Assembly: GCF_013409005.1 (NCBI RefSeq)
Contig: NZ_JACBZO010000001.1
Coordinates: forward strand, 1,860,001-1,924,000
Direction of reading: 5' to 3'
Length of the DNA stretch: 64,000 nucleotides
Origin: Demequina lutea
GTDB lineage: Bacteria; Actinomycetota; Actinomycetes; Actinomycetales; Demequinaceae
Shown piece after piece: positions 8,865-18,155 of this stretch. Position 1 is the first letter of the stretch. Every line of letters begins with the position of its first letter. The notes beneath the pieces were generated by a model that was not told the DNA's origin, made no database searches, and saw only the letters and a program-made list of their open reading frames with translations. A program made the position numbers and the translations under genes.

Positions 8865-8878
8865 GTGACAGATGTCAC
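8865..8878. promoter_or_regulatory. Inverted repeat upstream of the ABC exporter
   Basis: GTGACA and TGTCAC flank a 2-bp spacer, 60 bp before the exporter start. It could be the site for the response regulator encoded at 11930; this is unproven. Confidence 0.35.
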
Positions 8879-8937
8879 CGCCACATCGTGACGTCCAAAC
8901 CAGAGCCCTCGACGCCGCGGGCACCACCATGGGAGTC

Positions 8938-9939
8938 ATGATCACAACCAGCACGATGCCTCACACCCCCGGCACCTCCCCACACGGCACGCCCCTAGCG
9001 GTCGACCTCACCGCCGTGACCAAGGACTTCGGCTCCGTCCGCGCCGTGCGCGGAGTCGACCTCCACATCGAGCAGGGCGAGGTAGTCGCATTCCTCGGCC
9101 CCAACGGAGCGGGAAAGACCACCACCATCGACATGGTGCTCGGCCTGTCCCAGCCAACATCGGGCACCGTCCGGGTGCTCGGCCACGAGCCGCGCCACGC
9201 CATCGCGCGCGGCCTGGTCTCCGCCGTGATGCAGACCGGCGGCCTGCTCAAGGACCTCACCGTGCGCGACACGCTGCGCTACACCGCGAGCCTCTTCGCC
9301 GACACTGCCCCCGTGGACGAGGTCCTTGCCACCGCCGGCGTGGCATCGATCGCCGACCGCAAAGTCGGCAAGTGCTCTGGCGGCGAGCAACAGCGGCTGC
9401 GCTTCGCAATGGCCCTGCTTTCCGACCCCGCGCTGCTGATCCTCGACGAACCCACCACCGGGATGGACGTCGAGGGCCGCCGCGGCTTCTGGGAGGCGAT
9501 CCGCAAGGACGCCGAGCGCGGCCGCACAGTCCTGTTCGCCACCCACTACCTCGAGGAGGCCGACAGGTACGCCGACCGGGTGGTGCTGCTCAGCCACGGC
9601 CGCATCGTCGCTGACGGCACGGGCAGCGAGATCAAGGCGCTCACCTCCGGGCGCACCGTGCGGGCCACCCTGCCCAACGCCGACGAGGCCGCCCTGCGCG
9701 CCCTGCCCGGCGTCGACAGCGTCGAGTTTCAGTCCGAACAGGTCTACCTGCGCACCAAGGACAGCGACGCGGTCGCGCGCTGGCTGCTCACCGAGACCGA
9801 CGCACGCGACCTCGAGATCACGTCGAGCGGCCTCGAGGACGCTTTCATCAGCCTGACGTCGGGCGACGACGACGCCACCACCAGCGCCGACGCTGGCAAC
9901 ACCAAACCCACCACCCCCCAGGAAGGAGCACGGCGATGA
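8938..9939 (+). CDS. ABC exporter ATP-binding protein (CcmA/BcrA type)
   Basis: 333 aa from ATG 8938 (GGGAG just upstream; an earlier in-frame ATG exists at 8872, inside the palindrome region). Walker A is GPNGAGKTT and Walker B is LLILDEPTTGMD, followed by an H-loop in FATHYLEEAD. The signature reads GKCSGGEQQR, with Cys in place of the usual Leu. After the ATPase core, about 80 residues form the C-terminal domain usual in ABC-2 drug or lantibiotic exporters. The stop overlaps the permease start (ATGA), and a sensor kinase/response regulator pair follows. Together they look like a self-regulated exporter for an antimicrobial or lipid-active compound; the substrate is unknown. Confidence 0.9.
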   Translation: MITTSTMPHTPGTSPHGTPLAVDLTAVTKDFGSVRAVRGVDLHIEQGEVVAFLGPNGAGKTTTIDMVLGLSQPTSGTVRVLGHEPRHAIARGLVSAVMQTGGLLKDLTVRDTLRYTASLFADTAPVDEVLATAGVASIADRKVGKCSGGEQQRLRFAMALLSDPALLILDEPTTGMDVEGRRGFWEAIRKDAERGRTVLFATHYLEEADRYADRVVLLSHGRIVADGTGSEIKALTSGRTVRATLPNADEAALRALPGVDSVEFQSEQVYLRTKDSDAVARWLLTETDARDLEITSSGLEDAFISLTSGDDDATTSADAGNTKPTTPQEGARR

Positions 9940-10733
9940 CCACCACCACCACCGCGGGCATCAACACCGACCTGTCCACCCGCCGCGTTCCGCCGATGGG
10001 CGGCTTCAACCTCACCGTGCTGTCGATCGAACTCAAGAGGATGCTCAGCAACAAGCGCACGATGGTCTTCACGCTGATTTTCCCGGCGGCGATGTTCTTC
10101 GCGTTCGGCACCGGCACGGGCACCGCCGACCGCGTCGGCTCCGGCAACGTGTCCGCCTACATCCTGGTGTCGATGGCGCTGTACGGCGCGGCCCTCACCG
10201 CGGCCGCCGGGGGTGCGATGGTCGCGCTCGAGCGGTCGCTCGGCTGGTCCCGGCAACTGCGGCTCACGCCACTCAACCCCGTGGCCTACATCCTCATCAA
10301 GGCGCTCGTTGCGCTCTCCATGGGCGCCATCGCCATCGTTGTCGTGAACATCGCCGGGCTAGCCCAGGGCAAGCCCGACATGCCCGCGAGCACGTGGATA
10401 GCGTCGGCCGTTGTCACTCTCCTGTGCACCCTCACGTTCGCGGCGCTTGGAGTGTTCGTGGGCTACATCGTGCCCGGAGAGAACGCGATGCAGATCCTCG
10501 GCCCCGGCCTAGCCCTGCTGTCCTTCCTCGGCGGGCTGTTCATCCCGCTCACCAAGGGCAACGCGATCTGGCACGTGGCGGTCTTCACGCCGATGTACGG
10601 CGTCGCCGAGGTGGCCAGGGCTCCCCTGACCCACGAACTTCCCTGGTACGCCCTCGTCAACGCCGTCGCGTGGTTCGTGGTCTTCGTCGCAGCCGCCGCC
10701 TGGAGAATGTCCAAGGACACGTCCCGTGTGTGA
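9936..10733 (+). CDS. ABC-2 type transporter permease
   Basis: 265 aa with about six hydrophobic segments. An N-terminal cytoplasmic stretch leads into TMVFTLIFPAAMFFAFGTG, then further membrane spans (MALYGAALTAAAGGAMVAL; LGPGLALLSFLGGLFIPL). This is the size and pattern of ABC2_membrane permeases paired with CcmA-type ATPases. Its start overlaps the ATPase stop by 4 bp. It would form the membrane pore as a homodimer with the upstream ATPase. A two-component system follows 24 bp downstream. Confidence 0.9.
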   Translation: MTTTTTAGINTDLSTRRVPPMGGFNLTVLSIELKRMLSNKRTMVFTLIFPAAMFFAFGTGTGTADRVGSGNVSAYILVSMALYGAALTAAAGGAMVALERSLGWSRQLRLTPLNPVAYILIKALVALSMGAIAIVVVNIAGLAQGKPDMPASTWIASAVVTLLCTLTFAALGVFVGYIVPGENAMQILGPGLALLSFLGGLFIPLTKGNAIWHVAVFTPMYGVAEVARAPLTHELPWYALVNAVAWFVVFVAAAAWRMSKDTSRV

Positions 10734-10757
10734 CATGTGCCTGCTAGCGTGACGCGC

Positions 10758-11933
10758 ATGGCCGACCTCGCCGCACCCTCCCGGGATTTCTGGCTACCGA
10801 ACCGGATGAGCGGCACCGGACGGTTCGGGATTTTGTGGGTCACGCTGTGGGCGGTGTTTCTGGTGGAGCCGCTATCGGCCGCATGGGACCGGCGAGCGAC
10901 CGCTCAGGGCTTGGCTGGCATCGCCGTCACCGTGGTCTTCGCAGTCTGGTACGTCGGCTTCTTCGTGGTGGTGCGCCGCCGGAGGATGGAGAACGGCTGG
11001 CTCCCTGAACGTCCCGTCGCGGCAGCCGTGGGTGTCAGCGTCGCGTTGCTGCTCGCGGTCGCCGATAGCGTGTTGCTCGGCCAGATCGGTGACACCACGG
11101 CGGTCTACGTCAGCGTGATGGTGGTCATGACGACTCGCGGGCGACGCTCGCTCGTGCTGGGCTCGCTGCATGCTGGACTGTGGTACCTCACCGGCTTCCT
11201 CGTGCCGGGCTGGCACCCGGACTACGGCCTCCTGCTCGGCATGCTTGCAGCGATGCTCGCGGTCCTCGGTTTCCAACAGACGATGATCGGCAACGTCCGG
11301 CTGCGCGAGGCGCAGCAGGAGAACCAGCGGCTGGCGGTCTCCGAGGAGCGCAACCGCTTCGCCCGCGACCTGCACGACATCCTGGGTCATTCGCTGACCG
11401 TGATCACGGTCAAGGCCGAGCTGGCCGCCCGGCTGATCGACGTCGACCCTGAGCGGGCCAAGGCGGAGGTACTCGACCTCGAGTGGCTGTCCCGAGACGC
11501 TCTGGCCGACGTGCGCCGCGCCGTGGCCGGCTACCGCGAACTGACCCTGCCGGGCGAGCTGTCCCACGCGCGCACCGCCCTCGCCGCCGCAGAGATCGCC
11601 GCCGACCTGCCGAACTCGACCGATGCCGTTGAAGGCGACCTTCGCGAGCTGTTCGCGTGGACGGTGCGGGAGGGCGTCACCAACGTCGTCAGGCACTCCG
11701 GCGCGTCCAACTGCACGGTGCGGCTGACGGCGACGAGCGCCGAGGTGCGTGACGACGGCCGCGGACCTGGCACGATGCACGGCGAGCCCGGGCATGGCCT
11801 GCTCGGCCTGCGTGAGCGGGCTGCGGCTTTCGGTGCGAACGTCACCACGTCCGCCGTCGAGCCGCACGGCTTCTCGCTCACGGTCGCCGTTCCCGCAGAG
11901 CCCGCTGAGCGCACTGGCGAGGCGCAGCGATGA
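10758..11933 (+). CDS. Sensor histidine kinase, NarL/DesK-type (HisKA_3)
   Basis: 391 aa from ATG 10758; GTG codons at 10737 and 10749 are alternative starts in the same frame. About five N-terminal membrane segments precede the HisKA_3 dimerisation domain with H-box RFARDLHDILGHSLT (phospho-acceptor His). A HATPase_c domain follows, with N-box REGVTNVVRHSGASNCTVRL, G1 DDGRGPG and G2 HGLLGLRERA. There is little extracytoplasmic sequence, so it probably senses a membrane-borne cue, as kinases linked to ABC exporters do. It overlaps the response regulator by 4 bp (ATGA at 11930). Confidence 0.92.
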   Translation: MADLAAPSRDFWLPNRMSGTGRFGILWVTLWAVFLVEPLSAAWDRRATAQGLAGIAVTVVFAVWYVGFFVVVRRRRMENGWLPERPVAAAVGVSVALLLAVADSVLLGQIGDTTAVYVSVMVVMTTRGRRSLVLGSLHAGLWYLTGFLVPGWHPDYGLLLGMLAAMLAVLGFQQTMIGNVRLREAQQENQRLAVSEERNRFARDLHDILGHSLTVITVKAELAARLIDVDPERAKAEVLDLEWLSRDALADVRRAVAGYRELTLPGELSHARTALAAAEIAADLPNSTDAVEGDLRELFAWTVREGVTNVVRHSGASNCTVRLTATSAEVRDDGRGPGTMHGEPGHGLLGLRERAAAFGANVTTSAVEPHGFSLTVAVPAEPAERTGEAQR

Positions 11934-12538
11934 CCATACGACTGCTGATTGCCGACGACCAGGCGCTCGTGCGCGGCGCGCTGGCGGCCCTGCTCAACCT
12001 CGAATCCGACCTCGAGGTGGTGGTCGAGGTGGGCGCCGGGGACGAGGTGCTGCCCGCCGCGCTGGAGCATCGGCCGGACGTATGCCTGTTGGACGTGGAG
12101 ATGCCCGGGCTGGACGGTATCGCGGCCGCCGCCCTGCTGCGCGAACGGCTGCCAAGCACCCACGTCCTCATGGTCACGACGTTCGGGCGGCCCGGCTACC
12201 TGCGCCGCGCACTGCAGGCCGGCGCGGCCGGCTTTGTGGTCAAGGACACCCCTGCAGCCAAGCTCGCCGATGCCGTGCGCCGGGTACACCAGGGCCTGCG
12301 GGTGGTCGACCCTGCGCTCGCCACGGACAGCCTGTTCAGCGGCGAGTCCCCGCTCACGCCGCGCGAGACGGAGGTGCTGCGGGCGGCCAGGGACGGCTCG
12401 TCGGTCGCCGCGATCGCGCGCCGGTTGGTCTTGTCGGAGGGCACTGTGCGTAACCACCTGTCTGCGGCGATCGGCAAGACCGACGCGGCCAACCGCGCCG
12501 AGGCGGTGCTGACCGCCGAGAACAACGGCTGGTTGTAG
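11930..12538 (+). CDS. LuxR/NarL-family response regulator
   Basis: 202 aa. The receiver domain has the acidic pair DD (residues 9-10), the phospho-acceptor Asp55 in CLLDVEMPG, the Thr in MVTTFGRPGY and the Lys in VVKDTP. The C-terminal GerE/LuxR HTH contains LTPRETEVLRAARDG and LVLSEGTVRNHLSAAIGKT. It is translationally coupled to the kinase and forms its cognate pair, probably controlling the exporter upstream. It ends 11 bp before the convergent DedA gene. Confidence 0.93.
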   Translation: MTIRLLIADDQALVRGALAALLNLESDLEVVVEVGAGDEVLPAALEHRPDVCLLDVEMPGLDGIAAAALLRERLPSTHVLMVTTFGRPGYLRRALQAGAAGFVVKDTPAAKLADAVRRVHQGLRVVDPALATDSLFSGESPLTPRETEVLRAARDGSSVAAIARRLVLSEGTVRNHLSAAIGKTDAANRAEAVLTAENNGWL

Positions 12539-12549
12539 GGCGGGGCTGG

Positions 12550-13161
12550 CTACTCGGAGACTTCGTTGCGGCGCTTGCGAATCTGCCAGACCGCCACGAC
12601 CACCACGACGATGCCCGCGATGACCAGCGCGCCAACGCGGCCCATCGTCTTCTCTACCTGGGCGTAGGAGCGGCCGGCCAGGTATCCGGCGGTCACCACG
12701 ACGGCGCCCCAGACGATGCCGCCTGTCGCATTGAAGGCGAGGAACTTGGGGTAGGGCATCCGCACGGTGCCGGCCAGGGCGGGCATAACGGCCCGGAAAA
12801 AGGCGGTCCAGCGGCCCAGTAAGACCGCAACGCCGCCGCGGCGGGCCAGGAAATCCTGGGCATTGTCGAGGCTCTTGCGTCGTCGGTCCATAATCTTCAG
12901 GGACAGAATCCGCGGCCCGATGTGGCGACCGACCTCGTAGCCGACGCTGTCGCCGACGATGGCGGCGACGATCACCACGGCGATCACGGCCGCTAGGGGC
13001 ACGTGTCCGAAGCTGGCCGCGACTCCACCGAGAATTGCTGCGGTCTCACCTGGCACGACGAAGCCAACAAAGAGGGCGTCCTCGACGAAGACGACGAGCC
13101 CGACCAGTCCGAGCACGGTCCAGGTGGGGGCGCTGAGGATGTGGTCGATGATGGCGCTCAC
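12550..13161 (-). CDS. DedA-family membrane protein
   Basis: 203 aa from GTG 13161, with AGGCGG upstream. The open frame extends to 13233, but the extra N-terminus is low-complexity and not family-like. Family signatures seen: FVEDALFVGFVVPGE (the E...PGE re-entrant region), GDSVGYEVGRHIG, and GRWTAFFRAVMPALAGTVRM, matching the G-R-F-x-P-x-x-R-x-x-x-P-x-x-A-G motif with changes. These proteins act in the cytoplasmic membrane in phospholipid or undecaprenyl-phosphate translocation. The C-terminal tail is basic. It converges with the response regulator gene. Confidence 0.88.
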   Translation of the reverse strand: MSAIIDHILSAPTWTVLGLVGLVVFVEDALFVGFVVPGETAAILGGVAASFGHVPLAAVIAVVIVAAIVGDSVGYEVGRHIGPRILSLKIMDRRRKSLDNAQDFLARRGGVAVLLGRWTAFFRAVMPALAGTVRMPYPKFLAFNATGGIVWGAVVVTAGYLAGRSYAQVEKTMGRVGALVIAGIVVVVVAVWQIRKRRNEVSE

Positions 13162-13453
13162 GGTAGGGCCGCCTGAAACTCGCCTAATGCTCGGCGGAGG
13201 GCGTCCATGGGAGGTTCCTGTCGGGTCGGGCACGGGCGAGGCTCCGTGCGGTGGGACCGGCAGCGGCCCAAGACGGCAGCCGATGACTGGGGTGTTGACG
13301 CATCAAGTCCGACCGGATCGGTCGTACTACCCGCAGTTTAGTCGACAGCGAATCCTGCGTGCCGTCATCGAGAGCCACGCCAATAGACAAGAATCGGGGG
13401 GTGAGAGTTGAGATATTGCAGTGCATAGGCGCCGGCTGCGCACTGATGGCGCG

Positions 13454-14377
13454 ATGCCTACCCTGACCGTCTGGACGCTCCTGAGCTCTTGGGTGTTCGA
13501 CCCGCTGGGCGTCTCGCTTGCGACGGTTCTTGCATGCCTGTACGGCGCCCTCCTCTGGCAAGCACATCGCCGTGGGATCAGTTGGTCCAAGGCCCGCAGC
13601 ACGGCGTTCTTCGTCATGGGCCCCGCCACCTTGGTCTTCGCCACGTGTGGTGGGCTCGCGGCGTACCGCTCGACGTTGTTCTGGGTAGCGGCGGTCCAAG
13701 CGGGGGTGCTTTCGGCGGTGGTGCCGATGGGCCTCGCGCTCGGGGACCCCCTCGCACTGGCTCGCGCCGCGTGGGGCGAGGTGGGGGCCGGGCGGCTGCT
13801 TCGCTTGTTGCGGTCGCCGGTAGCGCGCGTGCTGATGTTCCCGTTGGTGAGCTCGCTCCTGGCGATGGTTTCGCTCATCGTCGTCTTCCTCACGCGGTAT
13901 TTCGCTTTGTCCACGTCCAGCATGCCCGTGCGAGAACTGCTGTACGCGCAATTGCTGGTCACCGGTTCGCTGGTCGTTCTGCCGATCCTTGGCGAGGAGA
14001 TGTTGCCGGCATGGTGCACGCATCCAGTTCGGGTCTTGTTTGCGTTCGTCGATGGCCTGCTCGACGCGGTCCCCGGCGTCTTCATCTTTTTTGCGCCGAC
14101 GCTCTTGACCCGAGGTGTTCCGGGGCTGACCGACCGGAGCTGGGGGCCCACGCCTGCGTGGGACCAGCAGCTAGGCGGGGGAGCCTTGATCACGGTCACG
14201 GAACTCGTCGGGCTACCGGTGCTCGCGGCGATCATCACGGCCTGGGTCCGCGCGGACAAGGCGGAGGCGCGTGCAGTGGACGCCGCGCTCGACGCGCGCG
14301 ATGCGGCATCCGGCGATTCCGAGCTCACCGCGCCCTGGTGGGCATCCGATCCCCGCTACAGCGACCGAAGCGACTAA
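13454..14377 (+). CDS. CtaG-like multi-pass membrane protein (cytochrome c oxidase assembly family)
   Basis: 307 aa from ATG 13454. Seven or more hydrophobic segments run in the order typical of caa3_CtaG: WVFDPLGVSLATVLACLYGA at the N-terminus, RGISWSKARS, the LFWVAAVQAGVL helix, then VVPMGLALGDPL. In canonical CtaG proteins the helix after LF carries two His in an H-M-V-Q-H pattern; here both positions are Ala (A79 and A83), so copper or haem-related ligand function may be lost. No cytochrome oxidase genes lie nearby. The assignment rests on pattern similarity. Confidence 0.65.
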   Translation: MPTLTVWTLLSSWVFDPLGVSLATVLACLYGALLWQAHRRGISWSKARSTAFFVMGPATLVFATCGGLAAYRSTLFWVAAVQAGVLSAVVPMGLALGDPLALARAAWGEVGAGRLLRLLRSPVARVLMFPLVSSLLAMVSLIVVFLTRYFALSTSSMPVRELLYAQLLVTGSLVVLPILGEEMLPAWCTHPVRVLFAFVDGLLDAVPGVFIFFAPTLLTRGVPGLTDRSWGPTPAWDQQLGGGALITVTELVGLPVLAAIITAWVRADKAEARAVDAALDARDAASGDSELTAPWWASDPRYSDRSD

Positions 14378-14436
14378 ACCGAGATCCGTGTTTGCCGGAT
14401 GCTGGTGACGGCGCTGTGAGGAGTCGCGACGGCGCG

Positions 14437-17058
14437 TTACCGAAGCACCGCGCCCAACTGACCCGTCGCCGCCGCGATCACGGCCTCGCGCACACCGAGC
14501 ACCTCGTCCGCACTGAGCGTGTGGTCCGCCGCGCGCATGCGCACGTTGACGGCCATCGACTTGTGACCGGCCTCGACCTGGGCTCCCTCGTAGACGTCGA
14601 ACACTCGCGCGTCCTCCACCAGGTCTCCCCCGGCCTCGCGCACCGCGGCGACGAGCGCGCCGGCGGTCACCGAAGCGGGGACCACGAACGCGAAGTCCTC
14701 CTTCGCAACCACCTGCTGGCTCACGGCCTCGGCGGCAACGAGCGCGCCCTCGGTGAACGAGATGATCGGGTCCAGCAGCACCTGGAACGCGATCGACCTG
14801 GCCGGGAAGCCCAGCGTCTCGCAGACCTTGGGGTGCAACTCGCCCGCGTGCGCCGCCGGTGTACCGTTTGGCAGCGTGAAGACCGCCGCGCGGCCTGGGT
14901 GCCAGGGGGCGTAGGCGTCGGCGCGGGGCGTCAAGACCACCCCAGCGGCGTGCGCCACGACCTCGACCAGCGCCAAGGCATCGGACCACTCCCACGGCTG
15001 TGCTGCGCCGTTTGCAAGCGCGCGGTTCCAGCCGGCATATATCCGCGAACCCGTCAGCACGCCAGCGACCATGCGCAACTGCTCGGGCAGCGCGGCGTCG
15101 AGCTCCTTGAGCTGAACGTCCGTCACCGAGCCATCGAGCGGCAACCGCGCCGCCACGCCCGTGCCGGTGTCCAGGTACCCGCGGCCCACCTCGAACACGG
15201 CCACGTCTTGCGAGCCGCGACCAAGGTTGACCTTGACCGCGTCGAACAGCGTGAACAGCACGCGCGGGCGCATGACCGGCTTCTCCGCGGCGAGCGGGTT
15301 AGCCAAACGCACCAGCTTGCGGCGCTTGTCGTCGGCGGGAACCAGGCACTCGTCGAGCCGCTCAACAGACATGAACGGGTACGTGAGCACCTCGGTGAGA
15401 CCGGCATCGGCCAGGGCCCTCGCCACCGACCGACGCACGCGCTGGCCGTGAGTCAGCCCGCGCCCTGGGGGCGCCACGGGCAGGATCGACGGCATCTCGG
15501 CGTAGCCGCGCAGGCGCGCGACCTCCTCGACGAGGGTGACCGGAATGTCCAGGTCGGGGCGCCACGTGGGCGGCACCACCGCGAGCTGCTCGCCCAGGCG
15601 AGTCACGTGGCAGCCGATGGCCTCAAGCGACGCGACCACCTCGTCGGCCGGGAAGTCCATGCCGACGATGCGCGTGGGGAAGTCGATCTCCATCGTGACG
15701 GGGGCCAGCTCGGTCGCGTGCCCGGCGTCCGTGAAGACCTCGTCGATCACTCCGCCGCCGAACTCCTGCATGAGCGCAAGTGCCCGCTGCACCGCCGCCG
15801 GCGGAAGGGCAGTGTCCACGCCGCGCTCGAAGCGACGCGACGCCTCCGAACCCAGCTTGTGGCGCCTGGCCGTGCGCGCGATCGTGATGGGGTCAAAATG
15901 CGCGGCCTCGATGAGGATGTCCGTGGTCGCGTCCGAGATCTCGGTATCCTGCCCGCCCATCACACCCGCCATGCCGATGGCGCGGTTGCCGTGGCCTCCG
16001 GCGCCTCCTGAGACGGCGGCGGAGTCGGTGATGAGCAGGTCCTCGGGCGAGAGGTCGCGCGTGGCGTCGTCGAGCGTGACGAGCTTTTCCCCGGGGGCGG
16101 CCCGACGCACGACGATCGGCGCGGTGAGCTTGCCCAGGTCGTAGGCGTGCAGGGGCTGGCCCAGCTCGAGCATCACGTAGTTGGTGACGTCCACCGCGAG
16201 CGAGATCGAGCGCATGCCCGACTGCTCCAGCCTGCGCCTCATCCACGTGGGGCTCGCGGCGGCGGGGTTGAAGCCGCGCAAGGCGCGCGCCACGAAGCGG
16301 TCGCAGCCAACGGTGCCGCGGATGGGCGCCTGGTCCTCGACCACGACCTCGAAACCTGCGGCCGATGCCGCGCCCATCACCGGGATGCCGGCCGGGTCCG
16401 TGAACTCCGCGCCGGTCGAGTGCGAGTACTCGCGCGCCACTCCCCTGATCGAGAAGCAATAGCCGCGGTCGGGCGTGACGGTGATCTCGACCGTCTGCTC
16501 GCCCAACCCGAGAAGCTCAATCGCGTCGTCCCCAGGCGTCAACTCGACGTCCGTACCCACGAGTCCGGCCGAACCGTCGGCGTGGCGCAACACGATGATG
16601 CCAGTGTGGTCCTCGCCAAGGCCCAACTCGCGAGCGGAGCAGATCATGCCATCAGACCAGTGACCGTACGTCTTGCGGCCCGCAATGGGGAACGGGCCAG
16701 GCAGCACGCCGCCTGGAAGCACGACGACGACGTAGTCGCCCTCAACAAAGTTGTGGGCACCACAGACGATGCCGCGACTCGTCGGGTAGTCAACTCCATC
16801 GTCGGGCGCATGACCAGGCCCGGCAGCGTCGTTCAGCCCGCCGACGTCGACGCGGCAGTAGTTGATCGTCTTGCCGTTCTTCTGCGCTTCCTTGACGAGC
16901 GAGAGGACGCGGCCGACGACGAGCGGGCCCTCGACTCCCCCGCCGGAGATGCCCTCCTCTTCGAGGCCCACCTTGACGAGGGCGGCGGCCACCTCTTCGG
17001 GGGTCGCGGAACCGAGGGCGACGGACTCGCCCAGCCATGACATCGGAATCTTAGGCAT
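14437..17058 (-). CDS. pheT: Phenylalanyl-tRNA synthetase beta subunit
   Basis: 873 aa from ATG 17058, which overlaps the pheS stop in TAATG. The order is that of bacterial PheT: N-terminal PKIPMSWLGE; tRNA-binding EMAP/OB domain (VGRVLSLVKEAQKNGKTINY); B3/4 editing domain and B5 domain (RFERGVDTALPP); the catalytic-like core (LTYPFMSVERLDE); and the C-terminal FDX-ACB domain (ARVFDVYEGAQVEAGHKSMA). It forms the alpha2-beta2 enzyme with PheS. The extreme 3' end is duplicated at 8613-8822. Confidence 0.97.
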   Translation of the reverse strand: MPKIPMSWLGESVALGSATPEEVAAALVKVGLEEEGISGGGVEGPLVVGRVLSLVKEAQKNGKTINYCRVDVGGLNDAAGPGHAPDDGVDYPTSRGIVCGAHNFVEGDYVVVVLPGGVLPGPFPIAGRKTYGHWSDGMICSARELGLGEDHTGIIVLRHADGSAGLVGTDVELTPGDDAIELLGLGEQTVEITVTPDRGYCFSIRGVAREYSHSTGAEFTDPAGIPVMGAASAAGFEVVVEDQAPIRGTVGCDRFVARALRGFNPAAASPTWMRRRLEQSGMRSISLAVDVTNYVMLELGQPLHAYDLGKLTAPIVVRRAAPGEKLVTLDDATRDLSPEDLLITDSAAVSGGAGGHGNRAIGMAGVMGGQDTEISDATTDILIEAAHFDPITIARTARRHKLGSEASRRFERGVDTALPPAAVQRALALMQEFGGGVIDEVFTDAGHATELAPVTMEIDFPTRIVGMDFPADEVVASLEAIGCHVTRLGEQLAVVPPTWRPDLDIPVTLVEEVARLRGYAEMPSILPVAPPGRGLTHGQRVRRSVARALADAGLTEVLTYPFMSVERLDECLVPADDKRRKLVRLANPLAAEKPVMRPRVLFTLFDAVKVNLGRGSQDVAVFEVGRGYLDTGTGVAARLPLDGSVTDVQLKELDAALPEQLRMVAGVLTGSRIYAGWNRALANGAAQPWEWSDALALVEVVAHAAGVVLTPRADAYAPWHPGRAAVFTLPNGTPAAHAGELHPKVCETLGFPARSIAFQVLLDPIISFTEGALVAAEAVSQQVVAKEDFAFVVPASVTAGALVAAVREAGGDLVEDARVFDVYEGAQVEAGHKSMAVNVRMRAADHTLSADEVLGVREAVIAAATGQLGAVLR

Positions 17059-18155
17059 TACAGTTCCACTCCAAACTGGGCTGAGAACCGCACATCGCCC
17101 TCGACCATGTCGCGCATGTCCTTGACGCCGTGGCGGAACATGAGCGTGCGCTCGATGCCCATGCCAAAGGCGAACGCCGTGTAGACCTCGGGGTCGATGC
17201 CCGCGGCGCGCAGCACGTTCGGATGCGTCATGCCGCAGCCGCCCCACTCGATCCAGCCCGTGCCTCGACACGTGCGGCACTCCGTGTCGGAGCCGCCGCA
17301 GACGAAGCAGCGCAGGTCGGGTTCGAGCGACGGCTCGGTGAACGGGAAGTACGACGGGCGGAAGCGCATCTCGGCATCGGGCCCGAACATCGCCTTCGCG
17401 AGGTGCTCGAGCGTGCCCTTGAGGTGCGCGAGCGTCAGGCCCTTGTCGATCGCCAGGCCCTCGATCTGGTGGAACACGGGCGTGTGGGTCGCGTCGAGCT
17501 CATCGGTGCGGAACGTCTTCCCGGGGCAGATGACGTAGATGCCGCGGCCCTCGGTGAGGAGGGCGTCGCGGCGCTCGAGCGCTGCGCGTGCCTGGACCGG
17601 GGACGTGTGGGTGCGGAGGACGACGCTGGGCTCGTCGCCCTCGCGCGGCTCCACGAAGAAGGTGTCCTGCATCGCGCGGGCCGGGTGGTCGGGGTCGAAG
17701 TTGAGGGCGTCGAAGTTGAACCACTCGGCCTCGATCTCGGGGCCCTCGGCCACCTCCCAGCCCATGCCGACGAAGATGTCCTCCATGAGCTCCTGCATCG
17801 TCTCCAGGGGGTGCCTGGCGCCGACGGGACCTCTTGTTACCGGAAGCGTGACGTCGACGGACTCCTCGGCCAGCACGCGCGCGTCACGCTCGGCCTCGAG
17901 GGCGTCGGTGCGTGCGGCGAGGGCCTTGCCGATGCTCGCCCTGGCCTTGCCGAGCAGCTGCCCGGCCGTGGCCTTGTCGGGACCGGCGAGCGCGCCGATG
18001 CCCCTGTTGGCAAGCGTCAGCGCGCCCTTGTCGCCCGTGTGGGCAAGGCGCGCCTCCTTGAGCTCGTCCAGGGTGGTGGCGGCGTCGAACGCCTTGGTGG
18101 CGGCGGAGACGGCCGCTTCGATGCCGGCGGCATCGAGCGGAGAAAGATCAGACAT
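17058..18155 (-). CDS. pheS: Phenylalanyl-tRNA synthetase alpha subunit
   Basis: 365 aa. An N-terminal coiled-coil arm (residues 1-90) leads to the class II core: motif 1 region [19 protein letters not shown], motif 2 TSPVQAR ... [20 protein letters not shown], and motif 3 [18 protein letters not shown]. The catalytic subunit charges tRNA-Phe. It is translationally coupled to pheT. No phenylalanine attenuator or T-box was identified upstream; the 492-bp gap upstream instead carries a 42-bp triplicate. Confidence 0.97.
   Translation of the reverse strand: MSDLSPLDAAGIEAAVSAATKAFDAATTLDELKEARLAHTGDKGALTLANRGIGALAGPDKATAGQLLGKARASIGKALAARTDALEAERDARVLAEESVDVTLPVTRGPVGARHPLETMQELMEDIFVGMGWEVAEGPEIEAEWFNFDALNFDPDHPARAMQDTFFVEPREGDEPSVVLRTHTSPVQARAALERRDALLTEGRGIYVICPGKTFRTDELDATHTPVFHQIEGLAIDKGLTLAHLKGTLEHLAKAMFGPDAEMRFRPSYFPFTEPSLEPDLRCFVCGGSDTECRTCRGTGWIEWGGCGMTHPNVLRAAGIDPEVYTAFAFGMGIERTLMFRHGVKDMRDMVEGDVRFSAQFGVEL

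Larger units (their letters stand above)
8513..8937. other. Gap with pheT 3'-end copy and a palindrome
   Basis: This gap holds the pheT fragment listed separately and, at 8865-8878, the inverted repeat GTGACA-GA-TGTCAC, a possible operator for the downstream ABC exporter. Nothing else recognisable was seen. Confidence 0.5.

Noticed and set aside
13489-16011. 840-codon open frame on the plus strand
   Set aside because: It is antisense to the CtaG-like gene and pheT; composition is Arg/Gly/His-rich as expected of a GC-rich shadow frame, with no domain.
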